This document shows positions 23,122 through 32,207 of a DNA stretch of 42,143 nt, piece by piece. Location of the stretch: NCBI GenBank assembly GCA_948473115.1, contig CAOKWI010000037.1, positions 1 through 42,143 of the forward strand. Reading direction: 5' to 3'. The position numbers were made by a program, and so were the translations under genes. Under the pieces are notes generated by a model, which was not told the origin of the DNA, ran no database searches, and worked only from the letters and a program-made list of their open reading frames with translations. The DNA is from an uncultured Lachnospiraceae bacterium (lineage in GTDB: Bacteria > Bacillota > Clostridia > Lachnospirales > Lachnospiraceae). Position 1 is the first letter of the stretch; every line of letters starts with the position of its first letter.

Positions 23122-24618
23122 ATGAGGGAAAACAAGAAAAAAATCATCATTGTGGGCGGCGGCATTGCGGGATTGTCCGCAGGAATTTACGGGCAGCTGG
23201 CAGGCTATGAGACCGCTGTTTATGAGAAGAATCCACTGGCCGGCGGTCAATGTATGGGCTGGAACCGAAAAGGCTGCCATATTGACAACTGCATCCACTG
23301 GCTCACCGGAACCAAAAAAGGGACCTCCCTCCGCAAAGTGTGGGAAACCGTGGGGGCGTTGGAGGAAAATACACAGTTTGTGGAATGCGACAGCTTTTAT
23401 ACAAGCATTGTGGGAGATACCCGCGTAACACTGTGGAAAGATCTGAAAAGAACCGAAATGGAACTTCTCCGCTTATCGCCGGAAGACGAAACGGAGATCA
23501 GAAAATTTGCAGCGCATGTGAGATATGCCGCCGAATGTGAAATGCCTGCCGAAAAGCCCATGGACGCCATGGGAATCGGCGATTATATCCGTATGGGCGC
23601 TTCCATGGCGGATATGCCCAAGGTAATGAAGGAATACGGCTCCATGGACATGCAGGATATGGCCGGACGTTTCAGGCACCCTGTGCTTAAGGCACTGTTT
23701 ACGGACTATCTGCCAAAGGAATATACCGCAAACTCATTTCTGGTTTCTTATGCCAGTATCGTATCCGGCAACGGGGAAATTCCACTGGGCGGATCCCTGG
23801 CAATGGCAAACCGCATGGTAAAACGGTTCCAGCAGCTGGGAGGGAAACTCTATTGCGGTGCTCCCGTATCACGAATCCTGATCAGGGACAAAAAGGCTGT
23901 GGGAATCGAAACCGCAGATAAAGAGACTATACTGGCGGATTATGTCATCTCCGCCGTGGACGCCATGGAGATGTTTGACCGCCTGATCGGAAGGAAATAT
24001 ATGGATGCCAAATGGCGGTCCTGTTATGAGGATAGCGATAAATATCCGCTTTTCAGCGGAGTCCAGGCTGCTTTTATGGTAGAGCGGCAGGCATATGACG
24101 AAAAAGGGACTATTTTCTTTGACTGCACTCCCTTTGAGACGGGAGGAAGAAAGGCGGACCGGATGTCGGTAAAAAGCTACGAATACGAGCCCGGCTTTGC
24201 CCCATCGGGCAAAACGGTGCTCCAGGTAAACATAGCACAGTTCGACCAGGAGTATCTGTACTGGAAGGAATTGTCAAAGGATGAATATGAAACCCGGAAA
24301 CAGGAAACGGTAAAGGCAATTGAAGAGCGGCTGCTGATACAGTTTCCCAATCTCCGGGGGCATATGGAATTTCTTGACTGCTGGACACCGGTGACCTATG
24401 ACCGGTACTGCAACGCATATCATGGGGCATACATGAGTTTTGTCACCAAAAAGGGCGTAAAACCTTTTCGTGTCAAGGGAACCGTGAAAGGCGTAAAAAA
24501 CCTGTATATCGCCAGCCAATGGATCATGGCGCCGGGCGGGCTTCCGGTGGCGGTGACGGCAGGAAAGTTCGCCGTGTGGCGGATCGCCCGGAAAGACAAG
24601 TGTGAGAAGAAGTTCTAA
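23122..24618 (+). CDS. FAD-dependent oxidoreductase, phytoene desaturase-like
   Basis: A 498-residue flavoprotein. It begins with a Rossmann dinucleotide-binding motif IIIVGGGIAGLSAGIYGQ (about 9-26) and the ribose-binding Glu in YEKN, followed by a glycine-rich GGQCMG segment. A C-terminal motif resembles that of carotenoid isomerase/desaturase-type NAD(P)/FAD proteins (ASQWIMAPGGLP). The substrate cannot be deduced; gut Firmicutes have many such proteins without carotenoids. The start at ATG 23122 is set by GGAGG seven bases upstream; the open frame further up is repeat B3. The last codons (CEKKF) and stop lie inside a family G hairpin. Confidence 0.85.
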   Translation: MRENKKKIIIVGGGIAGLSAGIYGQLAGYETAVYEKNPLAGGQCMGWNRKGCHIDNCIHWLTGTKKGTSLRKVWETVGALEENTQFVECDSFYTSIVGDTRVTLWKDLKRTEMELLRLSPEDETEIRKFAAHVRYAAECEMPAEKPMDAMGIGDYIRMGASMADMPKVMKEYGSMDMQDMAGRFRHPVLKALFTDYLPKEYTANSFLVSYASIVSGNGEIPLGGSLAMANRMVKRFQQLGGKLYCGAPVSRILIRDKKAVGIETADKETILADYVISAVDAMEMFDRLIGRKYMDAKWRSCYEDSDKYPLFSGVQAAFMVERQAYDEKGTIFFDCTPFETGGRKADRMSVKSYEYEPGFAPSGKTVLQVNIAQFDQEYLYWKELSKDEYETRKQETVKAIEERLLIQFPNLRGHMEFLDCWTPVTYDRYCNAYHGAYMSFVTKKGVKPFRVKGTVKGVKNLYIASQWIMAPGGLPVAVTAGKFAVWRIARKDKCEKKF

Positions 24619-24708
24619 TCACTTGCGGCAAAAGCCGCTTCGTGAAGAACTTCTACGGCGCAAAGAAGCGCCTGCTCACACGGAAGAATCCGCTTTGCGG
24701 ATTCTTCC
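24600..24708. repeat. Family G hairpin module, copy 1
   Basis: Outer arms GTGTGAG/CTCACAC enclose AAGAAGTTCT/AGAACTTCT and a GCGGCaaaaGCCGC hairpin. Directly after comes GGAAGAATCCGCtttGCGGATTCTTCC. The same arrangement occurs at 39301-39395. It covers the stop codon of the oxidoreductase and may stabilise the mRNA end. Confidence 0.75.
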
Positions 24709-24796
24709 AGACTTGCACCGATTGTTCTTAACAACAGTATTCATTCCATTGTATGTGTCGGCTGACCCGCATGGCGGAAAGTGCGAGGAACTCAAA

Positions 24797-26974
24797 TTAG
24801 AGTTCCTCCCGGAATTCGAGGTTCAGTATATGCACCTTTCCCCTCGCATCATAGTCAAAATACACATCCACCAGACCCATATGGTCAAATTTCCCCCCTG
24901 GCCCCTCCAGGCCGTGGGTGGCGATCAGACAGTTCCTGCCATTGTATGTCCCGCTGCCTATTTCCCATACGCCCCATGCGGCAATTCCGCCAAATTCGTC
25001 GCCTTCCCTGTATCCGCCCTCCAGGATCTCGGCGTACTGTCTGGAGTCGCCGCCACTTTCCTGCTCTTCCCTGATACGGTTCTCATAGTATTCCTTAAAG
25101 TCATATACGATCTCCTGATCCGTCCCCTCACAGGTGATCACAAGGGTGTTTTCCTCCTTTCCATACCGACTGGCAATGGGAAACCCGTTGTCAAGCATGT
25201 CTTCCCCATGGATCATCTCCAATAATTCCCAACTGCCGCCCGTCTGCTTTAACACCGCGTATTCCACCAGAGGCATGGAATTGACATGAGGCCAGAAGGT
25301 GAAAAATATCTCCTTTTTCCCATCCCCGTCCAGATCGATATACTCGGCCTTCCCGGGGGACATCCATAAAAGATCTTCATACTCATAGATCCGTTTTCCG
25401 TTAAAATAAAATTCCAGATGTCCGTCATAATCCGGATCCTCCTCCTGGAAGCTGATCACCACATACTCCTGCTCCCCGTTTCCATCCAGGTCTCCCATGT
25501 CATACCGGTGCGGGGCGTACATGTCCTCTTGTGGGACATCTCCCTCACCCGGCAACGGTTCCATGGACTGGCTGCCATCCTCTCCCGGCACTGGTTCCAT
25601 GGACTGGCTGCCATCCTCTCCCGACAACGGTTCCATGGACTGGCTGCCATCCTCTTCCGGCGCCGATTCCATGGACAGGCCGCCGTTATCGGCTTCCTTT
25701 GCAGAAGCAACTCGCACTTCCACATTCCCTACAGATACATATACATCCATACTTTCCTCTGTGGGGTTCTGTATATTCACGCCTATTTTGAACCATGCAC
25801 CCCTTTCCACATCCATTTCCACAGGCATTCCCGGTGTAATATAGACAGCCTGGTCATAGGCGTTTTCCTCCCCGGCCTCTACCGGCAGCAGCCTGATCTC
25901 CGTATCTCCAAGTCCTTGTCCTGCATAGAATGTAACCGTACTGCCCTTGGGGCTGATTTCTTCATCTGAATAGCAGAAGGGTTCCGTACTCCCCGCAGGG
26001 ATTGTAATCCTGATCTGATACTCCCTTGTGGGATTCGTCAAAAAGCAAACCGCCAGTATTACGACTACTGCCGCCGCTGCCATCATGACCCATAAGGTCG
26101 GTTTTTTATCATCCAATACGGATTTTACCCTCTCCCTGACCCCCACCTCCCCGAACGCCAGCGGACACACCATGACCAGGCTTCTCTGTCCCGCACAGGA
26201 CAGCAGCACCCTGGAATACTCTTTTTTCTCATGGAATGCCATGCCCCTGGCTGCTTTCTCATCACATGCAAGTTCAATGTCCTTACAGAACAGGGAATAT
26301 GCCATCCAGCAAAGAGGATTAAACCAATGGATACACAATAGGAAATAACCCAGCGCTTTCCACCAATGGTCTTTTCTTTTCAGATGTGCAGTCTCATGTG
26401 CAAGGATATAGTCCATCTCTCTCTCACTCAGTGCAGAAGAAAGATAAATCCTTGGTCTGACAATCCCCAAAATAAACGGCGATCCTACCGCATCACAAAT
26501 GTAAATATGATCCCTGACGCATACCCCTTCCCTTACAAGCCTGTGCAGCTTTACAGCACTGCCCATTGCGCATATGATCAACAGGATCATGCCACAGCAC
26601 CAGACAAGACCGGCTGCACATGTGACTGTCTGCAAGGGAGCCGCACTGTCCGGTTCCTCATATGCAAAGGTTTCTGTCAGCATCGGGGTTATCGTATTTT
26701 CCACAATTGCCAGGCGGCTGTCTATGGACGGTATGTAATTCTGCACCTCCCCTTCCACGACTGTGCTGGATTTTATGGGTTCTGTACTTGGCAATATGCT
26801 GAACGGACTTTCAACGGAAAACGGGCAAACCAGCCTGACCGCTACCACTCCCCACAACAGGCAATTCACCCATTTGGGAATTTTTCTAAACAACAGCCTT
26901 ACACACATGACTGCCAGTATCAACCATCCGGCAGTAATGCTCATATTTAATAATTTCAGGAAAATATTGCCCAT
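24797..26974 (-). CDS. M56-family (BlaR1/MecR1-like) membrane metallopeptidase sensor
   Basis: A protein of about 725 residues. N-terminal membrane helices flank a cytoplasmic zinc-protease domain with the M56 motif HETAHLKRKDHWWK and the downstream ELACDEKA. After a further helix (LWVMMAAAAVVVILAVCF) comes a large extracytoplasmic region, not the penicillin-binding domain of BlaR1. It includes a minisatellite (GSQSMEP units) and two calcium-loop-like motifs (DLDGNGEQEY, DLDGDGKKEI). It likely senses an extracellular cue and cleaves or relieves the BlaI-type repressor encoded just upstream. A GTG at 26983 overlaps the BlaI stop, but ATG 26974 has better ribosome-site spacing (GGAGG, ten bases). 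The stop lies in the loop of a GAGGAACTC hairpin. Confidence 0.88.
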   Translation of the reverse strand: MGNIFLKLLNMSITAGWLILAVMCVRLLFRKIPKWVNCLLWGVVAVRLVCPFSVESPFSILPSTEPIKSSTVVEGEVQNYIPSIDSRLAIVENTITPMLTETFAYEEPDSAAPLQTVTCAAGLVWCCGMILLIICAMGSAVKLHRLVREGVCVRDHIYICDAVGSPFILGIVRPRIYLSSALSEREMDYILAHETAHLKRKDHWWKALGYFLLCIHWFNPLCWMAYSLFCKDIELACDEKAARGMAFHEKKEYSRVLLSCAGQRSLVMVCPLAFGEVGVRERVKSVLDDKKPTLWVMMAAAAVVVILAVCFLTNPTREYQIRITIPAGSTEPFCYSDEEISPKGSTVTFYAGQGLGDTEIRLLPVEAGEENAYDQAVYITPGMPVEMDVERGAWFKIGVNIQNPTEESMDVYVSVGNVEVRVASAKEADNGGLSMESAPEEDGSQSMEPLSGEDGSQSMEPVPGEDGSQSMEPLPGEGDVPQEDMYAPHRYDMGDLDGNGEQEYVVISFQEEDPDYDGHLEFYFNGKRIYEYEDLLWMSPGKAEYIDLDGDGKKEIFFTFWPHVNSMPLVEYAVLKQTGGSWELLEMIHGEDMLDNGFPIASRYGKEENTLVITCEGTDQEIVYDFKEYYENRIREEQESGGDSRQYAEILEGGYREGDEFGGIAAWGVWEIGSGTYNGRNCLIATHGLEGPGGKFDHMGLVDVYFDYDARGKVHILNLEFREEL
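25549..25670 (-). repeat. 36-bp coding minisatellite
   Basis: Three near-identical 36-base units (spacing 25557, 25593, 25629) and a decayed fourth, each encoding 12 residues around GSQSMEP. They form a flexible acidic linker before the extracellular sensor part of the M56 protein. Length variation between strains is expected. Confidence 0.85.
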
Positions 26975-26979
26975 ATCCT

Positions 26980-27339
26980 TCACTCCTCCGCCCTGTCAAT
27001 CATCCTGCGGATTGCCTCCGCTTCCTCCGCTGTAATCCTGGATCCCTGCATGAATGCAGCAATAAATGCCGGAAGCGAACCGGAAAAAGTATCGTCCACA
27101 TATTGTCTGCTCTGCCGGGAATAAAATTCCTCCCTGGAAATCACTGCGGTCACCACTCCATTGTCATTGCGGAACAGGCCTTTGTCTATTAATCTCCGCA
27201 ATACATTGTGCGCCGTGGTCCTCTTCCAGTTAAATTCCACTGCTGTCATCTTGACCAGTTCGGACGAGGTAACCGGCTCATGCTCCCAGATCATATCCGC
27301 ATACCTCGCCTCGATGACACCCAATTGTATTTCCGCCAT
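26980..27339 (-). CDS. BlaI/MecI-family repressor
   Basis: A 119-residue winged-helix repressor with the typical BlaI layout: helix ARYADMIWEHEPVTSSELVK, recognition helix around NWKRTTAHNVLRRLIDKG, and a C-terminal dimerisation region with the segment SLPAFIAAFM. GGAGAGAGGAT precedes the ATG. It precedes and slightly overlaps or touches the M56 gene, the standard BlaI-BlaR1 arrangement. Two inverted operator-like boxes overlie its promoter at 27416-27470, so it should repress itself and the sensor. No beta-lactamase gene is nearby, so the regulated function is elsewhere or unknown. Confidence 0.92.
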   Translation of the reverse strand: MAEIQLGVIEARYADMIWEHEPVTSSELVKMTAVEFNWKRTTAHNVLRRLIDKGLFRNDNGVVTAVISREEFYSRQSRQYVDDTFSGSLPAFIAAFMQGSRITAEEAEAIRRMIDRAEE

Positions 27340-27415
27340 ATCCTCTCTCCTCCCGTCCTGTAAGCAAAGCCTCCCCAGTCAATACCCCCACAGGGATCTT
27401 ACGGTTCAACCACAG

Positions 27416-27470
27416 AGACCACATGGTGTGGTCTTTCTGTTAGACTACACCATATGGTCTCCACTGTCAA
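27416..27470 (-). promoter_or_regulatory. BlaI promoter with paired operators
   Basis: On the minus strand TTGACA (27470-27465), a 17-base spacer and TAGTCT (27447-27442). Two 19-bp boxes, AGACCACATGGTGTGGTCT (27416-27434) and AGACTACACCATATGGTCT (27442-27460), are inverted copies of each other (17 of 19 matching), spaced by seven bases. One covers the spacer and -10, the other the start region. They resemble BlaI/MecI dyads. Confidence 0.8.
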
Positions 27471-27481
27471 TATGCATTCAA

Positions 27482-27588
27482 ATAAATTTTCCCACCTATG
27501 CGGTTGCAATTCAATGACCTGTCTGCATGCCATTTATGGCAATGCAGACGGGGCGTTGGATTAGCAACCGCACAGATGGAAATTTATT
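27482..27588. repeat. Large imperfect palindrome
   Basis: Outer arms AAATTTTCCCACCTATGCGG and CCGCACAGATGGAAATTT, middle arms GGTTGC/GCAACC, and an inner hairpin GTCTGCAT/ATGCAGAC with GCCA-TTTA-TGGC at the centre. About 107 bp, non-coding, in the gap 27340-27646. I found no second copy in the window. Confidence 0.75.
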
Positions 27589-27646
27589 CATGCGGGCAAA
27601 CATTGCTCGTTAAGCAAAACATCAAAAATTCCGCAGCAAATGTAGG

Positions 27647-29293
27647 TCAACCCTGTGTGAGATCCTTCTTCCATGAGCCAATCTGCACTTTCTTCCCGCA
27701 GAAAGCAAATCCATACATCCGGATGCGACTGGCCGGTATCCCCCTGGCCACCAGGGACGCCTTATAATTGCGCTCCACAATCTGCCGAAGCGCAGCCTCC
27801 ACTGTATCCGAAAGTTCCTTCTCTCCATCCTCCTGAACCTTAAATTCTATAATAATGGCATCCTCCCTGACGCCATTATTGTCCAATATCCTTGGCTCCA
27901 GCATCACGTCATAGCGTCCAAACGAGCTTGCTCGTTTTAGCCGCATTTCCCGGTTGGAAGTGACCTCATACCTGTCAGCCAACTCCACCATCATCCCCAG
28001 CACAAAGCCATGGTAAAAACGTTCCGGTTCTTCCTCCGAGGGCTGCTTCCCTGTATCAAAATAGCTGAACGTTCCCATCGCCACTTTGTTCATATATGCA
28101 TTCATACCTTTTACATCATCCTTCATCAACGCCTGGAGAAACGCATTATTTACCCCGCGGTATCTGCCAAACCACCCCTCAATAATCCGCTCAAACATGG
28201 CCTGGACCTCCAGGTTAGTCAGCTTCAGTTCATATTCCGCCTTCCGGCGCACTTCATTGTATTCATACCGAACGACTTTCAGATACCCGCCTGCAAGCAG
28301 CAGACTCCATATCGCATCATCCTCCTGCCCCAGATTACTGAATACGATCTGCTCGTCAAGGATGGTGCGGAAAGTCTCCCCTCGCAGCAGCCCCTCCATG
28401 GTATTTTTGATCTCCGGACTTCCCTCCTGAACCAGCTTCCCTACCAGACCATTGCTGCTGGTGTTCGCCCAATAGGTGCCCACTTGTTTTTTATCCAGGA
28501 AATTGATGATGGACCAGGGATTGTAGATATCCGTCCTGTTTCCAAAGATAAAGCCGTCATACCATTCCTTCACCTGCTGTTTCCGGTCAGCCATCCCATA
28601 CTCCTCCAGGGCCGAAAACACTTCCTCCTCCGTAAACCCGAAGCAGTCCGCGTATTTATCAGAGGTTGCCGTTATCACTTCCAGGTTATTCAGATCCGAG
28701 AAGATCGATTCCTTGCTTACTCTTGTGATGCCGGTCATGACGGCACATTCCAGATATGGATTTGTTTTAAATGTGGAGTTAAACAGATTTCTGATAAATG
28801 ACACGATCTCCTGCCAATATCCATTGACATACGCCTCCTGCATGGGGGTGTCATATTCATCCAAAAGGATGATCACTTTCTTACCGTAATAACGGGACAG
28901 GTAACAGGAAAGCTGGTTGAGCGCAAGGGTAGCGTCCACATCCTCCATGTCAATAGTTTTCCTGAGAAAGCTTTCCTTTTCCGCCTCCTGCAGTCCCCCC
29001 TCTTCCAGGAGGAAAGCGCGTTTCATAAATTCGTCGGCGATCAACTGGCATAACTTTCTCCGGGCGGAATAATAATCCGTATCCTTCACATTGGCAAAAC
29101 TCAGGAACACTACCGGATATGTCCCCTGCAGTTCGCGGTACTTTTCTTCCTCCCATATGGAAAGCCCCTCAAACAGCTCCCCCGTCCGGCATAATCCACG
29201 GAAAAGAACTTCTCCAGCATGCTCATATTCAGGGTCTTGCCAAAGCGCCTGGGCCGTGTGATCAGGGTCACGCTGTCCCTGTTTTCCCACCAC
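27647..29293 (-). pseudogene. AAA-ATPase/PD-(D/E)XK protein, main C-terminal piece (frameshifted)
   Basis: From about codon 38 on, this frame continues the ATPase begun in 29110-29385. It contains Walker B IILLDEYDTPMQ, the signature GITRVSKESIFSDLNNLEV and the C-terminal nuclease-like core GRYDVMLEP...IIIEFKVQ, then FCGKKVQIG at the end. This is the AAA-ATPase-like family with a PD-(D/E)XK (DUF1703) tail, of unknown role. One G is missing from the run at 29179-29183 (five where six are needed), so the gene is broken as given. A small hairpin at 27920-27937 adds about six residues relative to the paralogue. Confidence 0.85.
27920..27937. repeat. Small in-frame hairpin insert
   Basis: AAACGAGC-TT-GCTCGTTT inside the AAA/PD-(D/E)XK gene. 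Aligned with the paralogue at 40167-40634 it corresponds to an extra six residues (EMRLKRASSF against ESGL), which matches its 18-base length. Confidence 0.6.
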
Positions 29294-29385
29294 TCCCGTA
29301 TGAACCTGGTCTTGTCTATATAGAAGATATCTTTTTGCCGCACCGTCTCAAAATCCTGATGCCCGATCCCTACTTTCTGCCTCAT
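29110..29385 (-). pseudogene. AAA-ATPase/PD-(D/E)XK protein, N-terminal piece (frameshifted)
   Basis: Start ATG 29385 with AAGGAG nine bases upstream. It encodes DFETVRQKDIFYIDKT and the Walker A-like RPRRFGKT, matching the first 65 residues of the paralogue at 40616-41428. After VDYAGRG the frame goes wrong; adding one G in the C5 run (plus strand 29179-29183) would join it to ELFEGLSIW in 27647-29293. The complete protein would be about 579 residues. Confidence 0.85.
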
Positions 29386-29505
29386 ATACGCCCTCTCCTT
29401 CACCAAACTGTTTCCTGCATGACCCTGCCGGTAATTCTGCAACAATTACCTTGATTACAGTATAACCGCTGCTTTCTCGAAAAGCAATGATTTAATGACG
29501 CAAAA

Positions 29506-31671
29506 TCATAAATCAAATATGCTCATCTGCTGGAACTCTTCCTTTACGGATTGCCTTTCCACACTACCTTTTCTACTGTCAGTATTTTGTGTTTTGATCC
29601 CGCTCCCGGCGGCGTTTGGCTTAGTACTGTAGTCTTCCTGAACTATATTTCCCTTTTTCGTTGCCAGCGGCATGGATGTGCACAATTTCCCGATCAGATC
29701 TTCCGCCTTTTTTGTGACCCTGCTTCCACTGCCACGGAGCATTTCTTTATATTCCGCCACAATCTCTTCTTTTCCGAGTATTCCGGACGCAGCCATGATT
29801 GGAATCTGTTCTGCCAGACTCATGGATGTGAGCCAGTCTATGTTCAAATTAAACCTGACATACTCGATCCAGTTCTTTAAAGCCTCCGGTAATTCTTTCA
29901 ATTTGCCGGAGTAAAGCTCCCCGAAATCCGGATAGTCAAAGGCTGCATTTTCCGGCTTCAGCCGCTCTGCCAGGATCTTCTGCGTCATTTCCCTGTCATA
30001 GCAGCTCATATATTCCGTATCCTGATAGTGGTCGCTATAGTATGCGCCAAAATAACTAAGTCTGCTGTACACCAGGAAATCAAAATCATCACGGGCAATC
30101 TTTCTTTTCAAAAACTTCGTGACATCCGCATATAAGCACTGCATCTCCATGACACCGCACTGCCTGAGAAAAACCTCTGCCGCCTCCGCGATCTTATCCT
30201 TTTTTCCGGCAGTTTTCAGTTTGGGAAGATAGATTTCCTTTATTGGTCCGGGCACTGAGATCTCATACTCCCCCTCCTCCGGAAACCTGCAGAATCCAAA
30301 CGCATACAGCATTGCAAGCGTACATCTCTCACTGGCATCAATCCATTCCTGCCGCAGCAGCTCCGCAAGCTTTTCCCTCATTTCCTTTGTCATGAACGTA
30401 AGCATCCGATCCGGATTTTCCAGAAGGATTCTTTCCATTCCCTGACGCATGAAAGCAGGCGATTCCTTTGAAACCCCACTCTTTATCCCGGTCAATGCAG
30501 CATACTCATCCCTGATCAGGTCGTCCTCAATAGAGGACAGAATATCGCTTATCCGGACACTGTCCGAAATCTCCACCTGCCACTCCTCCATATCCTCCTC
30601 ATAATCCGGATATTGTTCCGGTGCAGCATTCACCGCCTTTATCACTTCCGGCTCTTCCACCATGCCGTCCCTGATCTCCAGGACTTTAATGTCAAACCAC
30701 CAGCTATCGCCGAAGTCAAACAGATAAGTGAAGTTCTGCCCCCTGCGCAATTCCAGATCCCCTAATCTCGTCTCCTCCACAGGCAGTCTCCCTTCCGGAC
30801 TCATTGCATCCGACATCGTATAACTTCTTTTCATCATTCCGCTGCCAACAGTAAATTCGAAGAGATGGTCATCATCAAATGCAACAGCTTTCTGTATCAT
30901 CCTGTGTAAATCATACAGGGAGTCATACAGATTCATCCTGATGACGCGGATACAATCGCTGTATCTCACCGAAACCTCCAAGTCTATGGTTTTTCCATGG
31001 TTCTGTATGCCAGGTTTCTCAAACATTTTCAGCAGACAGCCTGACTGATTCTCCGGCGCCAGCTTTTCCATAAAAGCTTCGTAATAGTACTTTACAATGT
31101 GATCCGTGTCCTCAGAATCCTGTCCGGTTGTATCCTCATCCTCCGCTATGTCTGTATTTTCATATAGATCCGACACCATTTCCAATAACGGCAGCGCCTC
31201 TATCTCCCACTCATATTCCCTGGCCTGCGTCCCACTGTCCGGCTTTTCCCATATCTTAATCAGGTTCAGTCCCTCCAGATAAGGCAGGACATAAGCCAGG
31301 TCATAAAAGCTGCGGATTCCACTGCCCCTTGACAGTCGGCACTTAACACCTGCAGGAGGTTTTTCCCCGGCAACCCATTCCATAAAACCGTCCACATGCA
31401 TTTCCCACACGTCCGCCACCCTGACGCTATACCACGGGTTCTCTCTCCCGGCAAACCTTCCGTCAAACAGAACCACTGACAATAGCAGCACATACTGCTC
31501 CCATACGGACGCTTCCCAAAAGTACTGGAAGTTTCTCCCCCTCTGCAGCGCAGTGCCGTCCGGACTGACCTCCAGGATCTTATATTTGACAGAAACATAA
31601 AAACACAGATTGATAACAGGATATTGACCCTGGAAATAACTGGGCTTCTCATATTTTTCGCTTATATGCAT
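29506..31671 (-). CDS. pRiA4b ORF-3-like protein, main part
   Basis: A 721-residue reading frame containing a plasmid pRiA4b ORF-3-like domain (about 225-370, with NLYDSLYDLHRMIQKAV and FDFGDSWWFDIKV). A long helical region follows, and the tail ends in FQQMSIFDL. The N-terminal 200 residues are not recognised. The function of the family is unknown. No ribosome site precedes the first ATG at 31671, and the coding pattern continues upstream in another frame (31680-31841), so this is probably not the real start. One A appears to be missing from the run at 31716-31721. Confidence 0.8.
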   Translation of the reverse strand: MHISEKYEKPSYFQGQYPVINLCFYVSVKYKILEVSPDGTALQRGRNFQYFWEASVWEQYVLLLSVVLFDGRFAGRENPWYSVRVADVWEMHVDGFMEWVAGEKPPAGVKCRLSRGSGIRSFYDLAYVLPYLEGLNLIKIWEKPDSGTQAREYEWEIEALPLLEMVSDLYENTDIAEDEDTTGQDSEDTDHIVKYYYEAFMEKLAPENQSGCLLKMFEKPGIQNHGKTIDLEVSVRYSDCIRVIRMNLYDSLYDLHRMIQKAVAFDDDHLFEFTVGSGMMKRSYTMSDAMSPEGRLPVEETRLGDLELRRGQNFTYLFDFGDSWWFDIKVLEIRDGMVEEPEVIKAVNAAPEQYPDYEEDMEEWQVEISDSVRISDILSSIEDDLIRDEYAALTGIKSGVSKESPAFMRQGMERILLENPDRMLTFMTKEMREKLAELLRQEWIDASERCTLAMLYAFGFCRFPEEGEYEISVPGPIKEIYLPKLKTAGKKDKIAEAAEVFLRQCGVMEMQCLYADVTKFLKRKIARDDFDFLVYSRLSYFGAYYSDHYQDTEYMSCYDREMTQKILAERLKPENAAFDYPDFGELYSGKLKELPEALKNWIEYVRFNLNIDWLTSMSLAEQIPIMAASGILGKEEIVAEYKEMLRGSGSRVTKKAEDLIGKLCTSMPLATKKGNIVQEDYSTKPNAAGSGIKTQNTDSRKGSVERQSVKEEFQQMSIFDL

Positions 31672-31679
31672 AAGCGCGT

Positions 31680-31841
31680 TTATCGCAAAGCAATCCTTCT
31701 TACCGATATTTCCGGTTTTTTACTCGTTTTCACTTTATTTTCAACAATATAACCACAAAATACTGCAAAATCCTGACAGACTGCCGCCTCCTTTTCCAGT
31801 TCCCCTAAATCATATTTGTTTTTCCTGAATTTGTTTTGCAT
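31680..31841 (-). pseudogene. Displaced N-terminus of the pRiA4b ORF-3-like gene
   Basis: A 53-codon frame from ATG 31841, preceded seven bases upstream by GAGGG. It begins MQNKFRKNKYDLGELEKEAA and ends at a TAA just before the 721-residue frame. If the A6 run had seven A, the frame would pass through KKTGNIGKKDCFAINALMHI into the main part without a stop. It is too short for routine gene callers. Confidence 0.65.
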
Positions 31842-32061
31842 CCGTATTCCCTCTGTTTTGTCTTTTCATTATCAATGCATCGGCTTTTACTGATGGTACT
31901 GCCAGCCTGAAATTATTTTACTTCTTTATGTGGCTGATTGTAAACTGCTATTTTGACCAGCACCGGATCAGCCTTTCGAAGCCGGTTTCCCGTCATGATC
32001 CATTTTCATCCAGATAAAGCCGGATACGGTTTTGTATGACGCTTATCGATAAAGAAAGCAT

Positions 32062-32090
32062 GTAACAATTTGCCCAGGCTGAACTGTTAT
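32062..32090. repeat. Short family B hairpin, copy 4
   Basis: GTAACAatt...CTGAACTGTTAt, a reduced version of the GTAACAGTTCAG element, in the leader of the glucosidase gene. The remainder of 31842-32207 holds the promoter below and no gene. Confidence 0.6.
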
Positions 32091-32122
32091 GAAAACAGAA
32101 GGAATTTTCCACCCGCATCTTA

Positions 32123-32151
32123 TTGACGTAATTTTTTTATTTTGGTAGCAT
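32123..32151 (+). promoter_or_regulatory. Probable promoter of the glucosidase gene
   Basis: TTGACG (32123-32128), a 17-base T-rich spacer, then TAGCAT (32146-32151). The start codon lies about 55 bases downstream. Confidence 0.5.
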
Positions 32152-32207
32152 TAAGCAGACAGCAGATCTGACAGGAAACATTGAAAATAAGACTGAGGAG
32201 GCATAAC

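Noticed and set aside
26980..26983. GTG at 26983 as the M56 start
   Set aside because: The only good ribosome site (GGAGG) directly touches it; ATG 26974 has a workable ten-base spacing.
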